A DNA stretch of 64,000 nucleotides from Acinetobacter courvalinii (GTDB lineage Bacteria; Pseudomonadota; Gammaproteobacteria; Pseudomonadales; Moraxellaceae), in assembly GCF_014635545.1 (NCBI RefSeq), contig NZ_BMDA01000001.1:884739-948738 (forward strand), given 5' to 3'. A program made the translations under genes and the position numbers. The notes under the pieces are model-generated. The model worked only from the letters and a program-made list of their open reading frames with translations, was not told the DNA's origin and did not search any database. Positions 44,594 to 52,996 of the stretch are shown here, piece by piece (the first letter of the stretch is position 1; each line of letters opens with the position of its first letter).

Positions 44594-45448
44594 TTAGGCC
44601 AGTTTTTTGAAGGTTCCGTAGTAAGCAATTTGTTCATCCCAGAACTGTTCCCATAAATCACAGTATTCAAGACAGATTTGACGGATTGAAACGTATTCAG
44701 ATTCAACGCAGGCCTGTGCCAGTACAAACCATAAATCATCTTCATGGTCGTCATCAGCCGCTTCGGCAGTCGCATCATGTGAAACACCATGGACATAGTA
44801 ATAACCACTATCCACATCGAAACCGACCGCCTTGGTGGCCTGACGTAGCGCAGGACTGAATAAAATCACTTCTTCTTCTGCAACGGCGAGCAAAGCTGAA
44901 ACTGCCTGATAGCTGTTAAACGAATTTTCCAGATAATGACGTACCCGTTGTGCAATCAGCGAAGGTTGATAGTCATTACGCTCAGACTGGCTCAAATCAA
45001 AGTCATTGAGCACATCTTCAAATAATGGATAATGTGCATATTCCGGGTTGCCGGAATAATAACCTTCCTGATCCAGACCAGGGCGGAAACCAAATTCGTC
45101 CAGAATATTCAGGTTCAATAAAAAGCGCGGGAACATTTTGGAACCGGACAATAAACGTGGTTCTAACTGTTTGGTCTGGAATTGAGCCATCAATAAGGCA
45201 TCGGTAAATACCTGAACAATGGCATGGCGATATTCAAGATGAATATGTTTTAACGTTTCTTTGTCAATTACACCGTCATTTAAAAGTTGAATGGCAGGAT
45301 GTCTTGAAACAGGATGATTTGAAATTTCTGCTCTTAGTTTGTTCAGAAAATCCAGGTTCTTGTTCCATAGATCCGCAGAAATACTATTTTTCATGCCTTC
45401 AATAGCTTTCTGTCTCGGGTTGTTAAAGTTTTCAAATTTTTTTGGCAT
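44594..45448 (-). CDS. Heme-oxygenase-like diiron-type (iron-containing redox) protein
   Basis: The 284-residue all-helical protein resembles the iron-containing redox/heme-oxygenase-like diiron family. Candidate metal ligands are Glu and His in H-L-E-Y-R-H-A near residue 72, the A-E-E-E-V stretch near 190, and the H-G-V-S-H-D-A-T-A-E-A-A-D-D-D-H region near 219-235. Relatives include oxidases that act on fatty acids, amino acids or N-hydroxylated compounds. The substrate here is unknown. A TetR regulator is divergently transcribed 448 bases away and probably controls it. Assignment to the family rests on pattern, not on a computed profile. Confidence 0.65.
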   Translation of the reverse strand: MPKKFENFNNPRQKAIEGMKNSISADLWNKNLDFLNKLRAEISNHPVSRHPAIQLLNDGVIDKETLKHIHLEYRHAIVQVFTDALLMAQFQTKQLEPRLLSGSKMFPRFLLNLNILDEFGFRPGLDQEGYYSGNPEYAHYPLFEDVLNDFDLSQSERNDYQPSLIAQRVRHYLENSFNSYQAVSALLAVAEEEVILFSPALRQATKAVGFDVDSGYYYVHGVSHDATAEAADDDHEDDLWFVLAQACVESEYVSIRQICLEYCDLWEQFWDEQIAYYGTFKKLA

Positions 45449-45896
45449 AGTCTTGTACTCGATGAATTAATAATATTATTGCTTTTCCAATTATTTAGTT
45501 AGATTTTCTTTGGCTGATTATGAATATAACTATTGTTTCAGCCAAACATCTTTTTATTGGATGATTTAAATATAAAATTATTTTTTTGTGAAATCAATTT
45601 ATTAAAGCGGCTAAAAAATCGCAAGAAAGCTTATTATTTAACTTAACTGTAAATAAAAGGTGAAGTAATTCACGGTATATTTTTTTATTTAAAAAATAGA
45701 AAGATTTTTTTACAAATCATCTTGTGTAGCAGCCGTTTTTTTCATACCCTATAACAGGAACAATAAAGAAAGTATGACTTTTCTATACTGCTCTTAAAAT
45801 AAGATAAATATACATAGTGGCCAGAAATTTCCAGCATGTAAACTATGTCTTAATAATATGTTAAGTTTTTTGATAGAATTCTAAAAGGATAATAAA
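45449..45896. other. Regulatory spacer between the diiron-type and TetR genes
   Basis: These 448 very AT-rich bases hold no gene. They contain a short palindrome GTGAA-GTAA-TTCAC at 45660-45673, a candidate operator for the TetR protein, and presumably both divergent promoters. Confidence 0.45.
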
Positions 45897-46457
45897 ATGT
45901 CAAAAAAAGAAGATATCATTGTAACGGCTCTAGACCTTTTTAACCGTCATAACTACAGCTCTGTGGGTGTGGATCGAATTATCAGTGAGTCGGGCGTTGC
46001 CAAAATGACGTTCTACAAATACTTTCCTTCTAAAGAGAACCTGATTGAAGAGTGTCTGTCGCGAAGGAATAAAAGTATCCAGGCGTCTATCGAAAACGAA
46101 ATTAGCCTGAAAGCAGCAGATGATTATTTAGGTAAAATTAAAGCCGTCTATTTTTGGCATCTCGGCTGGTTTAATTCAGATGATTTTCATGGCTGTATGT
46201 TTCAAAAAGCTTCATTAGAAATTTTACAACAGTATCCTTCCATTATTCGTCCAATCATGGAATATCGTGAGTGGTTAATGGCATTGGTAGAAGACTTGTT
46301 TGTAAAGGCACAGGTTTATCAGCCTCATGTATTAACAGCGATGTATATTAATATTCTGGACGGGATGACCTCGTATGCAAAAGTAAATAAAGATCATGCC
46401 CAGATCGAAGAGTGCTGGTATTATATCGAGCGATTAATCCATTTAGATGCAGCATAA
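45897..46457 (+). CDS. TetR-family transcriptional regulator
   Basis: The 186-residue protein has the TetR HTH at residues about 6-52 (I-I-V-T-A-L-D-L-F-N-R-H-N-Y-S-S-V-G-V-D-R, then A-K-M-T-F-Y-K-Y-F-P-S-K-E-N-L) and a helical ligand domain with G-C-M-F-Q-K-A-S near 101. The K-M-T-F-Y-K-Y-F-P-S-K signature is typical of the family. An AAAAGGATAA site precedes the ATG. It is divergent from the diiron-type protein gene, its most likely target. A strong bidirectional terminator separates it from fpr. Confidence 0.86.
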   Translation: MSKKEDIIVTALDLFNRHNYSSVGVDRIISESGVAKMTFYKYFPSKENLIEECLSRRNKSIQASIENEISLKAADDYLGKIKAVYFWHLGWFNSDDFHGCMFQKASLEILQQYPSIIRPIMEYREWLMALVEDLFVKAQVYQPHVLTAMYINILDGMTSYAKVNKDHAQIEECWYYIERLIHLDAA

Positions 46458-46530
46458 TAACTTATTATTGTAGTTATGCTAAATAATAACCTTTAGATAA
46501 ATAAAATTACATTTTTATAAAACTTAAAAT

Positions 46531-46563
46531 AAAAAACCGAGGATTTATCCTCGGTTCTTTTTA
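46531..46563. terminator. Bidirectional terminator between the TetR gene and fpr
   Basis: AACCGAGGA (46535-46543) pairs with TCCTCGGTT (46548-46556) around TTTA, with T tracts after it on both strands. Confidence 0.88.
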
Positions 46564-46573
46564 TAGGGCAATA

Positions 46574-47353
46574 TTATTTTTCGACGAATGCGCGTTCAAT
46601 TACATAATCACCCATTACGCCCATACGTGGTGATTCAACCAAACCGTGTTGATCGAGCAACGCAGCGACGTCTTTCAGGAACGCCGGGCTACCACAGAGC
46701 ATGGCACGGTCAGTTTCACGGTTAAAACGTGGTAAACCAATTTTTTCAAACAGTTCGCCAGTCTCAATTGCCGTAGTTACACGACCTTGAGTGTGGAACG
46801 GTTCACGTGTCACAGTCGGGTAGTAGATCAACTTGTCTTTGATGCCTAACTCTTCAAAGAATTCATGATTTGGAAGTTCATTCAAGATTAAATCTTGGTA
46901 GGCAAGTTCAGACACATAACGTGTACCATGCACCATAATCACTTTTTCAAACTTCTCGTAAGTTTCCGGGTCACGAAGCAAAGAAAGGAATGGAGCAAGG
47001 CCAGTACCAGAAGATAACAGATATAAATTTTTACCTGGCAGTAAATCGTCGTGTACCAAAGTGCCTGTAGGCTTTTTAGAAATCAGGATTTCGTCGCCCA
47101 CTTGTACTTTTTGTAAAATAGAAGTTAATGGACCGTCTTGTACTTTAATAGAGAAGAATTCAAGTTCTTCTTCATAATTCGCACTGGCGATCGAATAAGC
47201 TCGCATTAAAGGCTTACCATTCACTTCAAGGCCGATCATTACAAACTGACCATTTTTAAAACGTAAGCTGACGTCGCGTGTAGTTTTAAAACTGAAAAGT
47301 GTGTCATTCCAGTGGTGAACATGAGTAATGCGTTCAACGTTAAAAGCAGCCAT
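46574..47353 (-). CDS. fpr: Ferredoxin/flavodoxin-NADP reductase Fpr
   Basis: The 259-residue protein is a bacterial-type FNR. It has the FAD-binding R-A-Y-S-I-A-S near residue 51, the NADPH-binding G-T-G-L-A-P-F near 115, C-G-S-P-A-F near 220 and the C-terminal V-I-E-R-A-F-V-E-K typical of subclass I (Azotobacter type). It transfers electrons between NADPH and ferredoxin or flavodoxin, supporting iron-sulfur repair and oxidative stress defence. It is monocistronic and divergent from trmO, with 100 bases between them. Confidence 0.93.
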   Translation of the reverse strand: MAAFNVERITHVHHWNDTLFSFKTTRDVSLRFKNGQFVMIGLEVNGKPLMRAYSIASANYEEELEFFSIKVQDGPLTSILQKVQVGDEILISKKPTGTLVHDDLLPGKNLYLLSSGTGLAPFLSLLRDPETYEKFEKVIMVHGTRYVSELAYQDLILNELPNHEFFEELGIKDKLIYYPTVTREPFHTQGRVTTAIETGELFEKIGLPRFNRETDRAMLCGSPAFLKDVAALLDQHGLVESPRMGVMGDYVIERAFVEK

Positions 47354-47453
47354 TAAAGGTCTCGATCACAGTTAAAAGAAACAGATCGCTATTCTAATCT
47401 AAAATCATTCTCGATAAACTGAATATATTTAATTGTGTTTATAAGAAAAAGTG

Positions 47454-48185
47454 ATGAACAGTTCAGTAGTGATGCCAATCATTGGTCATATGTGTTCGCC
47501 TTATCGTGAGAAATTCGGTATCCCGCGCCAGCCAAATCTGGTGCAGGTCGAGTCATATATAGAGATGACGGCGGCTTATAGCGATATTCTGGCATTTGAA
47601 GGCATTGAAGATTTTAGCCACTTATGGCTGCTATGGCAGTTTCATGAGAATAAAAATTCAGATAACGCCTTGAATCAAATGCCTAAATTTCGTGCACAAG
47701 TACGACCGCCTAGGCTCGGAGGCAACCAGAAAATAGGGGTTTTTGCGACCCGAAGCATGTATCGCCCATCTCCGATTGGTTTATCGGTGGTACAGTTTTT
47801 ACGCGTTGAAAAGCATGGCAAAGCGGTACGGGTCTATGTCACGGGCAGTGATTTGCTGGATGGTACCCCGATTTTAGATATCAAGCCGTATATTCAATAT
47901 TCAGATGCGGTGACTGAGGCGGTCAGTGGTTATGCCCAAGAGCAGCCACAGCGTAAAACGGTGGTTTGGTCGGAAAATGCACAACAGCAACAACAGCAGT
48001 TATTAAAGCAGGGGATTTTGCATAAAAAGATATTCGATGAACTTGAACAAGTGTTATCTTTAGATCCTCGACCTGCCTATCAGCATGATGCTGAACGCGT
48101 GTATGGAATGCGCTTTGCCATGTTGAATGTACGTTTTACGGTGGGTGAACAGGACGTCACCATTGTTGCAGTGGAACAAAGTTAA
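47454..48185 (+). CDS. trmO: tRNA m6t6A37 methyltransferase TrmO
   Basis: The 243-residue protein matches TrmO (TsaA/YaeB): G-I-P-R-Q-P near residue 22, the F-S-H-L-W-L-L-W-Q-F stretch near 60, P-R-L-G-G-N-Q-K-I-G-V-F-A-T-R near 88, the S-P-I-G-L-S motif near 107 and a C-terminal domain. It N6-methylates threonylcarbamoyladenosine 37 in tRNA-Thr using S-adenosylmethionine. The ATG at 47454 is preferred to the GTG just before it. It precedes the GspE-like gene by 47 bases and may be transcribed with it. Confidence 0.92.
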   Translation: MNSSVVMPIIGHMCSPYREKFGIPRQPNLVQVESYIEMTAAYSDILAFEGIEDFSHLWLLWQFHENKNSDNALNQMPKFRAQVRPPRLGGNQKIGVFATRSMYRPSPIGLSVVQFLRVEKHGKAVRVYVTGSDLLDGTPILDIKPYIQYSDAVTEAVSGYAQEQPQRKTVVWSENAQQQQQQLLKQGILHKKIFDELEQVLSLDPRPAYQHDAERVYGMRFAMLNVRFTVGEQDVTIVAVEQS

Positions 48186-48232
48186 AACTTTAAAAATATA
48201 AATTTCGTTAAAAATTTGGGGAATCAACGGTG

Positions 48233-50011
48233 ATGCAAGCTCAGGCAAAATTCGCAAACTTTTCTTTTACGATCGATGTGACCTGGTGTCTGGAACAATT
48301 GGTGCAGGATGGCCGTATCACGGAACGGGACAAACTGCTGGTACAGACCACACATCGGCAAAAGGATCAGTTGAAATGGCATCCTTTGCAGTGGATTGCC
48401 AATTTCAGCCTCAAAGACCAGCTGAATGCAGGTAGTACCTTATCGTTGAATCGTTTGTGTCAATGGCTGGCTGAAAAAGCCGATCTTCCCTTATTTATCA
48501 TCGATCCGCTTAAAGCCGATGTTGCGGCGTTAACCAGCGTCATGTCACAAGAATTTGCCGCCAGAAATCATATTTTGGCGGTAGAAGTACACGCAGACCG
48601 GATTCTGATTGGCACCGACCAACCCTTTATCAGCGAATGGTTGAACAATCTGGAACGGAGTCTGGCACCTAAAAAGATTGAAAAAGTTTTGCTCAATCCT
48701 GAACAGTTACAACGTTATATTGTTGAGTACTATCAGGTTAGCCGAGCAGTCAGTTCCTCACAAAATGCCAGTATCTATGATAGGGAGAATAAAGGCGTTG
48801 AGGCTTTATTACAGTTAGGCGATACCCAGAATCCTGATGCCAATGACCAGCATATTGTCAAACTGGTGGACTGGGTGCTGCAATTTGCGTTTGAGCAAGG
48901 TGCCAGCGATATTCATCTGGAACCACGTAAAGACAAAGGTAAGGTACGTTTCCGTATCGATGGAGTGCTGCATACCATCTATAACATGCCTGCCAATACA
49001 CTGACCGCGGTAATTTCCCGTATCAAGATTCTTGGCCGCATGAATGTGGCGGAAAAGCGTAAACCGCAGGATGGACGCTTAAAAACCCGTACCCCGAAAG
49101 GACAGGAAACCGAATTACGTCTTTCGACTTTGCCGACCGCTTTTGGTGAAAAACTGGTGATGCGTATTTTCGACCCGGAAGTATTGGTGCGGAGTTTCCA
49201 GCAACTGGGTTTTGAAGGCCATTTATTGCAGAGCTGGCAGCAGCTGACGCAGCACAGTCACGGTATTATTCTGGTCACAGGACCAACAGGTTCGGGTAAA
49301 ACCACCACGCTATATTCATCTTTAAAGCAGCTGGCGACCGAACAGGTCAATGTCTGTACCATTGAAGACCCGATTGAAATGCTGGAGCCGAGTTTTAACC
49401 AGATGCAGGTCAATCCAAACATTGAATTAGGCTTTGCAGATGGCGTACGTGCCTTAATGCGTCAAGATCCTGACATTATCATGGTCGGTGAGATCCGAGA
49501 CCATGACACCGCAAATATGGCGATTCAGGCTGCATTAACAGGGCATCTGGTATTATCTACTTTACATACCAATGATGCACCGTCCAGTTTGACGCGTTTA
49601 CATGATCTAGGCGTGCAGCCATTCCTCACGGCTGCCACAATTCTCGGTGTTCTGGCCCAACGTCTGGTTCGTCGCCTTTGTCCGCATTGTAAACAGGAAA
49701 CGCCAATTAATGAGCAAGAGTGGGAACATCTGACCTTTGATTATATGATGGACATGCCGACCAGCATGTATAAAGCTGTGGGATGTGAAGCTTGTCGACA
49801 TACCGGCTATAAGGGCCGAGTCGGGATTTACGAATTTATGCCGGTTAGTCTGGAGCTCAAGTCACTGATTAGTGCGCATGGCACACTCAATGATTTAAAA
49901 GCACAAGCCAAAAAAGAAGGCGTTGAGCCCTTGCGGATTGCGGGTGCGCGTAAAGTGATTGAGGGCGTGACCACCTTGGAAGAAGTATTGCGCGTGGTAC
50001 CATTAAATTAA
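48233..50011 (+). CDS. GspE/PilB-family secretion or pilus ATPase, orphan
   Basis: The 592-residue protein is a type II secretion/type IV pilus assembly ATPase. It has an N-terminal MshEN-like region, Walker A G-P-T-G-S-G-K-T near residue 349, the Asp box near 372, Walker B-type D-I-I-M-V-G-E-I-R-D near 415, the His box H-L-V-L-S-T-L-H-T-N near 439 and a tetracysteine zinc site (C-P-H-C and C-E-A-C near 483-520). No pilin, gspF or pilC gene lies beside it, so its machine is not evident from context. A GTG one codon before the ATG could also start it. It may power a dispersed type II system that exports the lipase at 4683, but this is inference. Confidence 0.87.
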   Translation: MQAQAKFANFSFTIDVTWCLEQLVQDGRITERDKLLVQTTHRQKDQLKWHPLQWIANFSLKDQLNAGSTLSLNRLCQWLAEKADLPLFIIDPLKADVAALTSVMSQEFAARNHILAVEVHADRILIGTDQPFISEWLNNLERSLAPKKIEKVLLNPEQLQRYIVEYYQVSRAVSSSQNASIYDRENKGVEALLQLGDTQNPDANDQHIVKLVDWVLQFAFEQGASDIHLEPRKDKGKVRFRIDGVLHTIYNMPANTLTAVISRIKILGRMNVAEKRKPQDGRLKTRTPKGQETELRLSTLPTAFGEKLVMRIFDPEVLVRSFQQLGFEGHLLQSWQQLTQHSHGIILVTGPTGSGKTTTLYSSLKQLATEQVNVCTIEDPIEMLEPSFNQMQVNPNIELGFADGVRALMRQDPDIIMVGEIRDHDTANMAIQAALTGHLVLSTLHTNDAPSSLTRLHDLGVQPFLTAATILGVLAQRLVRRLCPHCKQETPINEQEWEHLTFDYMMDMPTSMYKAVGCEACRHTGYKGRVGIYEFMPVSLELKSLISAHGTLNDLKAQAKKEGVEPLRIAGARKVIEGVTTLEEVLRVVPLN

Positions 50012-50098
50012 GCTACAGCATCATCTTCAGATTCACCTCATCTTGGTTTGTTTTAATGACTGCATCGAAATGATGAAACCACAATGAGGGGAAACAAG

Positions 50099-50464
50099 AT
50101 GAATGTATTATCTAAATGTGCAGTTGTTGCTGGCTTGGTTGGCGCAACTACTTTTGCTGTAGCCAATACCACTGCCGTAAATCAGCAAGCATTGGCGCCG
50201 ACTCAAATCACCACAGTCAAACAGGCTTTGACCTTGAAAGATGATACCCCAGTCAGATTGAAAGGTTATGTGGTCAAATCCACAGGTGATGAGAAATATC
50301 AGTTTAGCGACCAGACCGGTTCTATGACGGTCGATATTGATGATGATTTATGGCAAGGTAAGCCGATATCAGCAAAAACACCGGTAACCTTAATTGGTGA
50401 AATCGACATCGACTATAAACCAGCGAAACGTGTTGAAGTAGATGTCGATCAGGTTCAATTCTAA
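50099..50464 (+). CDS. ygiW: YgiW/YdeI-family BOF-domain stress protein
   Basis: The 121-residue protein starts at 50099, where GAGGGG lies 8 bases upstream; an ATG at 50084 is less likely. A signal peptide is cleaved near V-A-N-T. The mature part is the bacterial OB-fold (BOF) domain: D-D-T-P-V-R-L-K-G-Y-V near residue 54 and Y-Q-F-S-D-Q-T-G-S-M-T-V-D-I-D near 75, with the terminal V-E-V-D-V-D-Q-V. Such periplasmic proteins aid stress tolerance and in E. coli and Aggregatibacter sit before qseBC. Here a terminator separates it from a QseB-like gene. Confidence 0.86.
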   Translation: MNVLSKCAVVAGLVGATTFAVANTTAVNQQALAPTQITTVKQALTLKDDTPVRLKGYVVKSTGDEKYQFSDQTGSMTVDIDDDLWQGKPISAKTPVTLIGEIDIDYKPAKRVEVDVDQVQF

Positions 50465-50484
50465 ATATTGAGCCATCAATATAA

Positions 50485-50516
50485 AAAAAACCACATGATC
50501 ATCATGTGGTTTTTTG
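50485..50516 (+). terminator. Terminator between the ygiW-like and qseB genes
   Basis: AACCACATGA (50489-50498) pairs with TCATGTGGTT (50502-50511) around TCA, followed by T residues. Confidence 0.85.
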
Positions 50517-50567
50517 TTAATGATTTATTTTAAGATCATGTGAAAGATCAATACAGTGGGCTGTTTT

Positions 50568-51230
50568 ATGCGAATTTTATTGGCTGAAGATGATGCCTCG
50601 CAGGCAGAAAGTATCAAGGCTTGGCTGGAAATGGATGGTTATAGCGTTGACTGGGTGGAACGTGGCGATCATGCGATTCTGGCAGCCGAACAGCATCAAT
50701 ACCACTGTATTCTGCTGGATCGGGGCTTACCGCAAGCGTCAGGAGATGAAATTCTGAAAAGCATTCGCCGGCAAAATAGCAAAACCCCGGTGATTTTTAT
50801 TACCGCCAAAGACCACATCCATGATCGGGTCGAGGGACTGGATCTAGGGGCGAATGACTATTTGGTCAAGCCATTTAATCTGGAAGAGTTATCTGCCCGG
50901 GTTCGTTCCCAATTGCGTCAGCATCAAGCCCAAGCAGGTCAATATCTTTATTTTGCCGATTTACAACTTGATCCCCAAGCCAAAACCCTGATTCAGGAGG
51001 GGAAAGCGGTGAATCTGACTGCCAAAGAGTTTCAGATTCTATATAAGCTAATGCAGCAACCTGAACATATTGTGACACGGGAACAACTGGAAGAATCCCT
51101 GTATGCATGGGGTGATGAAATTGAAAGTAATGCCATCGAGGTGTTTATCTATCAGATTCGTAAAAAGATTGGCGGGCAATATATCAAGACCATTCGCGGT
51201 CTAGGCTATCGCATGCATCAGGGGGAATAG
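50568..51230 (+). CDS. qseB: QseB/PmrA-type response regulator
   Basis: The 220-residue protein starts at the ATG at 50568 (M-R-I-L-L-A-E-D-D), with GGG 7 bases before it. The receiver domain has the D-D acidic pair at residues 8-9, the phosphoacceptor Asp in L-L-D-R-G near 51, T/A near 80 and Lys in L-V-K-P-F-N near 101. An OmpR-type winged helix follows (A-K-E-F-Q-I-L near 155, G-L-G-Y-R-M at the end). It overlaps the QseBC/PmrAB group, so naming is provisional. The sensor kinase gene follows after one base. Confidence 0.88.
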   Translation: MRILLAEDDASQAESIKAWLEMDGYSVDWVERGDHAILAAEQHQYHCILLDRGLPQASGDEILKSIRRQNSKTPVIFITAKDHIHDRVEGLDLGANDYLVKPFNLEELSARVRSQLRQHQAQAGQYLYFADLQLDPQAKTLIQEGKAVNLTAKEFQILYKLMQQPEHIVTREQLEESLYAWGDEIESNAIEVFIYQIRKKIGGQYIKTIRGLGYRMHQGE

Positions 51231-51231
51231 G

Positions 51232-52563
51232 ATGAAAGTCGTGTCATTACAAACCAGACTGGTTAAAACTTCATTAATCAGTTCAATCATTGCTGGATGT
51301 GTGGCCTTACTTTTATTCGCGGTAATTTCGGTGTATCAAACCATGCAGATGCAAGATGAGATCATGGACGAGATTTCAGATATGTTGCAGATAACCGACT
51401 TAACCCAACCCTCAGGACAGCAGATTGATGAACTGAGTGATGAATTTGATATCCAATACCAGTTGCGCAATTCGCAGCAGGTGTTGACCCAATCCACAGA
51501 TTTTCAGCTTGATCCACAGCATTACAGCTTGATTACAGCCAGGCAGGGTAACTTTGGCCTGATTTGGCAAAAAGGACAGTTATGGCGGAGTTATGCGGGC
51601 GAAGATGAGCATGCGCCTATGCAGGTATTGCTTCTACAACCCCTAGGAGAACGTTTTAAAGATTCGCTGAATCATTTCGCAGGTTATAGCTTGATCTTGC
51701 TGCTGGTATGGCTGATGCAATGGATCTTGTTGCATTTCCTGATTAAACGACAATTTAAAGTAATGCATCAGTTATCTTCAGAAATCTCAGCAAAGAATGC
51801 AGATGATTTAAGCCCGCTATCAACTGGAGAGGTAGAGCTGAAAGAGTTACAGCCCATGCTGGGTCAGCTCAATCGCCTGTTACAGCGCCTCGAAGAATCC
51901 TTGCATGCAGAACAGCGTTTTACTGCGGATGCCTCCCATGAATTGCGTTCGCCTTTGTCTGCAATTCAGCTTCGATTGCAGTTGTTACAACGTAAGTATC
52001 CTGAACGGGCGGGTGATTTTGTCCAGATGCAGCAAGATGTCAATCGCGGCATTCAAACGCTGGAAAATTTACTGCTGTTGGCGCGTCTCGATCCTGAGCA
52101 TGCCAATAATCTGCCGAAAACTCAGTTTGACCTAAATACGGTAATACAAGAGGCAATGCAAGCCTTGGCATTATTTGTGCAGGAAAAGCAGATTCAAATA
52201 CAGCTGGATGTCTCAACACAGCCCAAGATGTTGCATGCTAATCAACAACTGATATTTACCTGTATCCGCAACATAATTGATAATGCGATCCGCTATAGCC
52301 TTGAGCACGGACAGATTTATATCAGTTTGAAGCAGCAACATGATGTGATAGAACTCGTGATCGAAAATGAAGGGCAAGGCTTAGACAACGATATACTAGA
52401 ACGATTGGGAGAACGTTTTTATCGCGCTTTAGGTACCAAAACACAGGGCTCTGGCTTAGGTCTGTCGATTTGTAAAAAAATTGTTGAATTGCATCAGGGC
52501 AAAATCAAGTTTTCCCAATCCTGCTATGGCGGACTCAAGGTGAGTATTCAGCTGCCTGTATAA
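51232..52563 (+). CDS. qseC: QseC/PmrB-type sensor histidine kinase
   Basis: The 443-residue protein has two membrane helices (about 13-33 and 147-167) flanking a periplasmic sensor region of about 110 residues, then a helical linker, the H-box D-A-S-H-E-L-R-S-P-L with His near 237, the N-box I-I-D-N-A-I-R-Y-S near 346 and the G-box G-S-G-L-G-L-S near 406. It should phosphorylate the preceding response regulator, in response to catecholamine-like, metal or envelope signals in relatives. An acidic periplasmic patch (Q-D-E-I-M-D-E-I) could bind cations. The start is one base after the regulator stop. Confidence 0.88.
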   Translation: MKVVSLQTRLVKTSLISSIIAGCVALLLFAVISVYQTMQMQDEIMDEISDMLQITDLTQPSGQQIDELSDEFDIQYQLRNSQQVLTQSTDFQLDPQHYSLITARQGNFGLIWQKGQLWRSYAGEDEHAPMQVLLLQPLGERFKDSLNHFAGYSLILLLVWLMQWILLHFLIKRQFKVMHQLSSEISAKNADDLSPLSTGEVELKELQPMLGQLNRLLQRLEESLHAEQRFTADASHELRSPLSAIQLRLQLLQRKYPERAGDFVQMQQDVNRGIQTLENLLLLARLDPEHANNLPKTQFDLNTVIQEAMQALALFVQEKQIQIQLDVSTQPKMLHANQQLIFTCIRNIIDNAIRYSLEHGQIYISLKQQHDVIELVIENEGQGLDNDILERLGERFYRALGTKTQGSGLGLSICKKIVELHQGKIKFSQSCYGGLKVSIQLPV

Positions 52564-52582
52564 ATTTTCTCATAAGCAACAT

Positions 52583-52614
52583 AAAAAAAAGCAGCATGCG
52601 CTGACATACTGCTT
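52583..52614 (-). terminator. Terminator of hemP
   Basis: On the minus strand AAGCAGTATG and CATGCTGCTT pair around a 6-base loop, followed by eight T residues. Confidence 0.82.
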
Positions 52615-52649
52615 ATTCCCACGTTTATTATTATGCGGTTGTTATTATA

Positions 52650-52820
52650 TTACTTCGTTAAAATCAGGCGATTATTACGCGTTAGACGTAAACGGTATTC
52701 CTCACCCGCATGCATAATGCGGATTTCGCGTCCCAAGGCGAAAAGATTGTTTGAATGCAACATTGGCAATGATTGGGCTGCATCTGTACTACGAGTAAAT
52801 AGGTTGAATGGTGCGTTCAT
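52650..52820 (-). CDS. hemP: Hemin uptake protein HemP, short gene
   Basis: This 56-residue protein has the HemP signature G-R-E-I-R-I-M-H-A-G-E-E-Y-R-L-R at residues 30-45, followed by L-T-R-N-N-R-L-I-L-T-K at the C-terminus. The conserved part matches HemP across Proteobacteria, where it is needed for, or promotes, expression of haem-uptake genes. The start is an ATG at 52820. A near-perfect Fur box lies 32 bases upstream and a good terminator lies after it, so this is a compact iron-regulated transcription unit. Too short to be found by length alone; the signature is the evidence. Confidence 0.9.
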   Translation of the reverse strand: MNAPFNLFTRSTDAAQSLPMLHSNNLFALGREIRIMHAGEEYRLRLTRNNRLILTK

Positions 52821-52852
52821 TTGTTATGCTCCGTGGTGTGTTCTTTAACGTT

Positions 52853-52871
52853 TTAAATGATAATCATTATC
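52853..52871 (-). promoter_or_regulatory. Fur box upstream of hemP
   Basis: The site TTAAATGATAATCATTATC agrees with the Fur consensus GATAATGATAATCATTATC at all but two or three positions. It lies 32 bases upstream of hemP. Confidence 0.85.
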
Positions 52872-52996
52872 GAATAGACCTGTCAACGGAAATTTTAACA
52901 ATTTACAAAATCAGTGATTAATTTTGTTTTTAGTCATGTGAATTCGTGTTTAAACACCTTAAAATCTGGATAAAAGATGAGAGATTTTAGTCTGTT

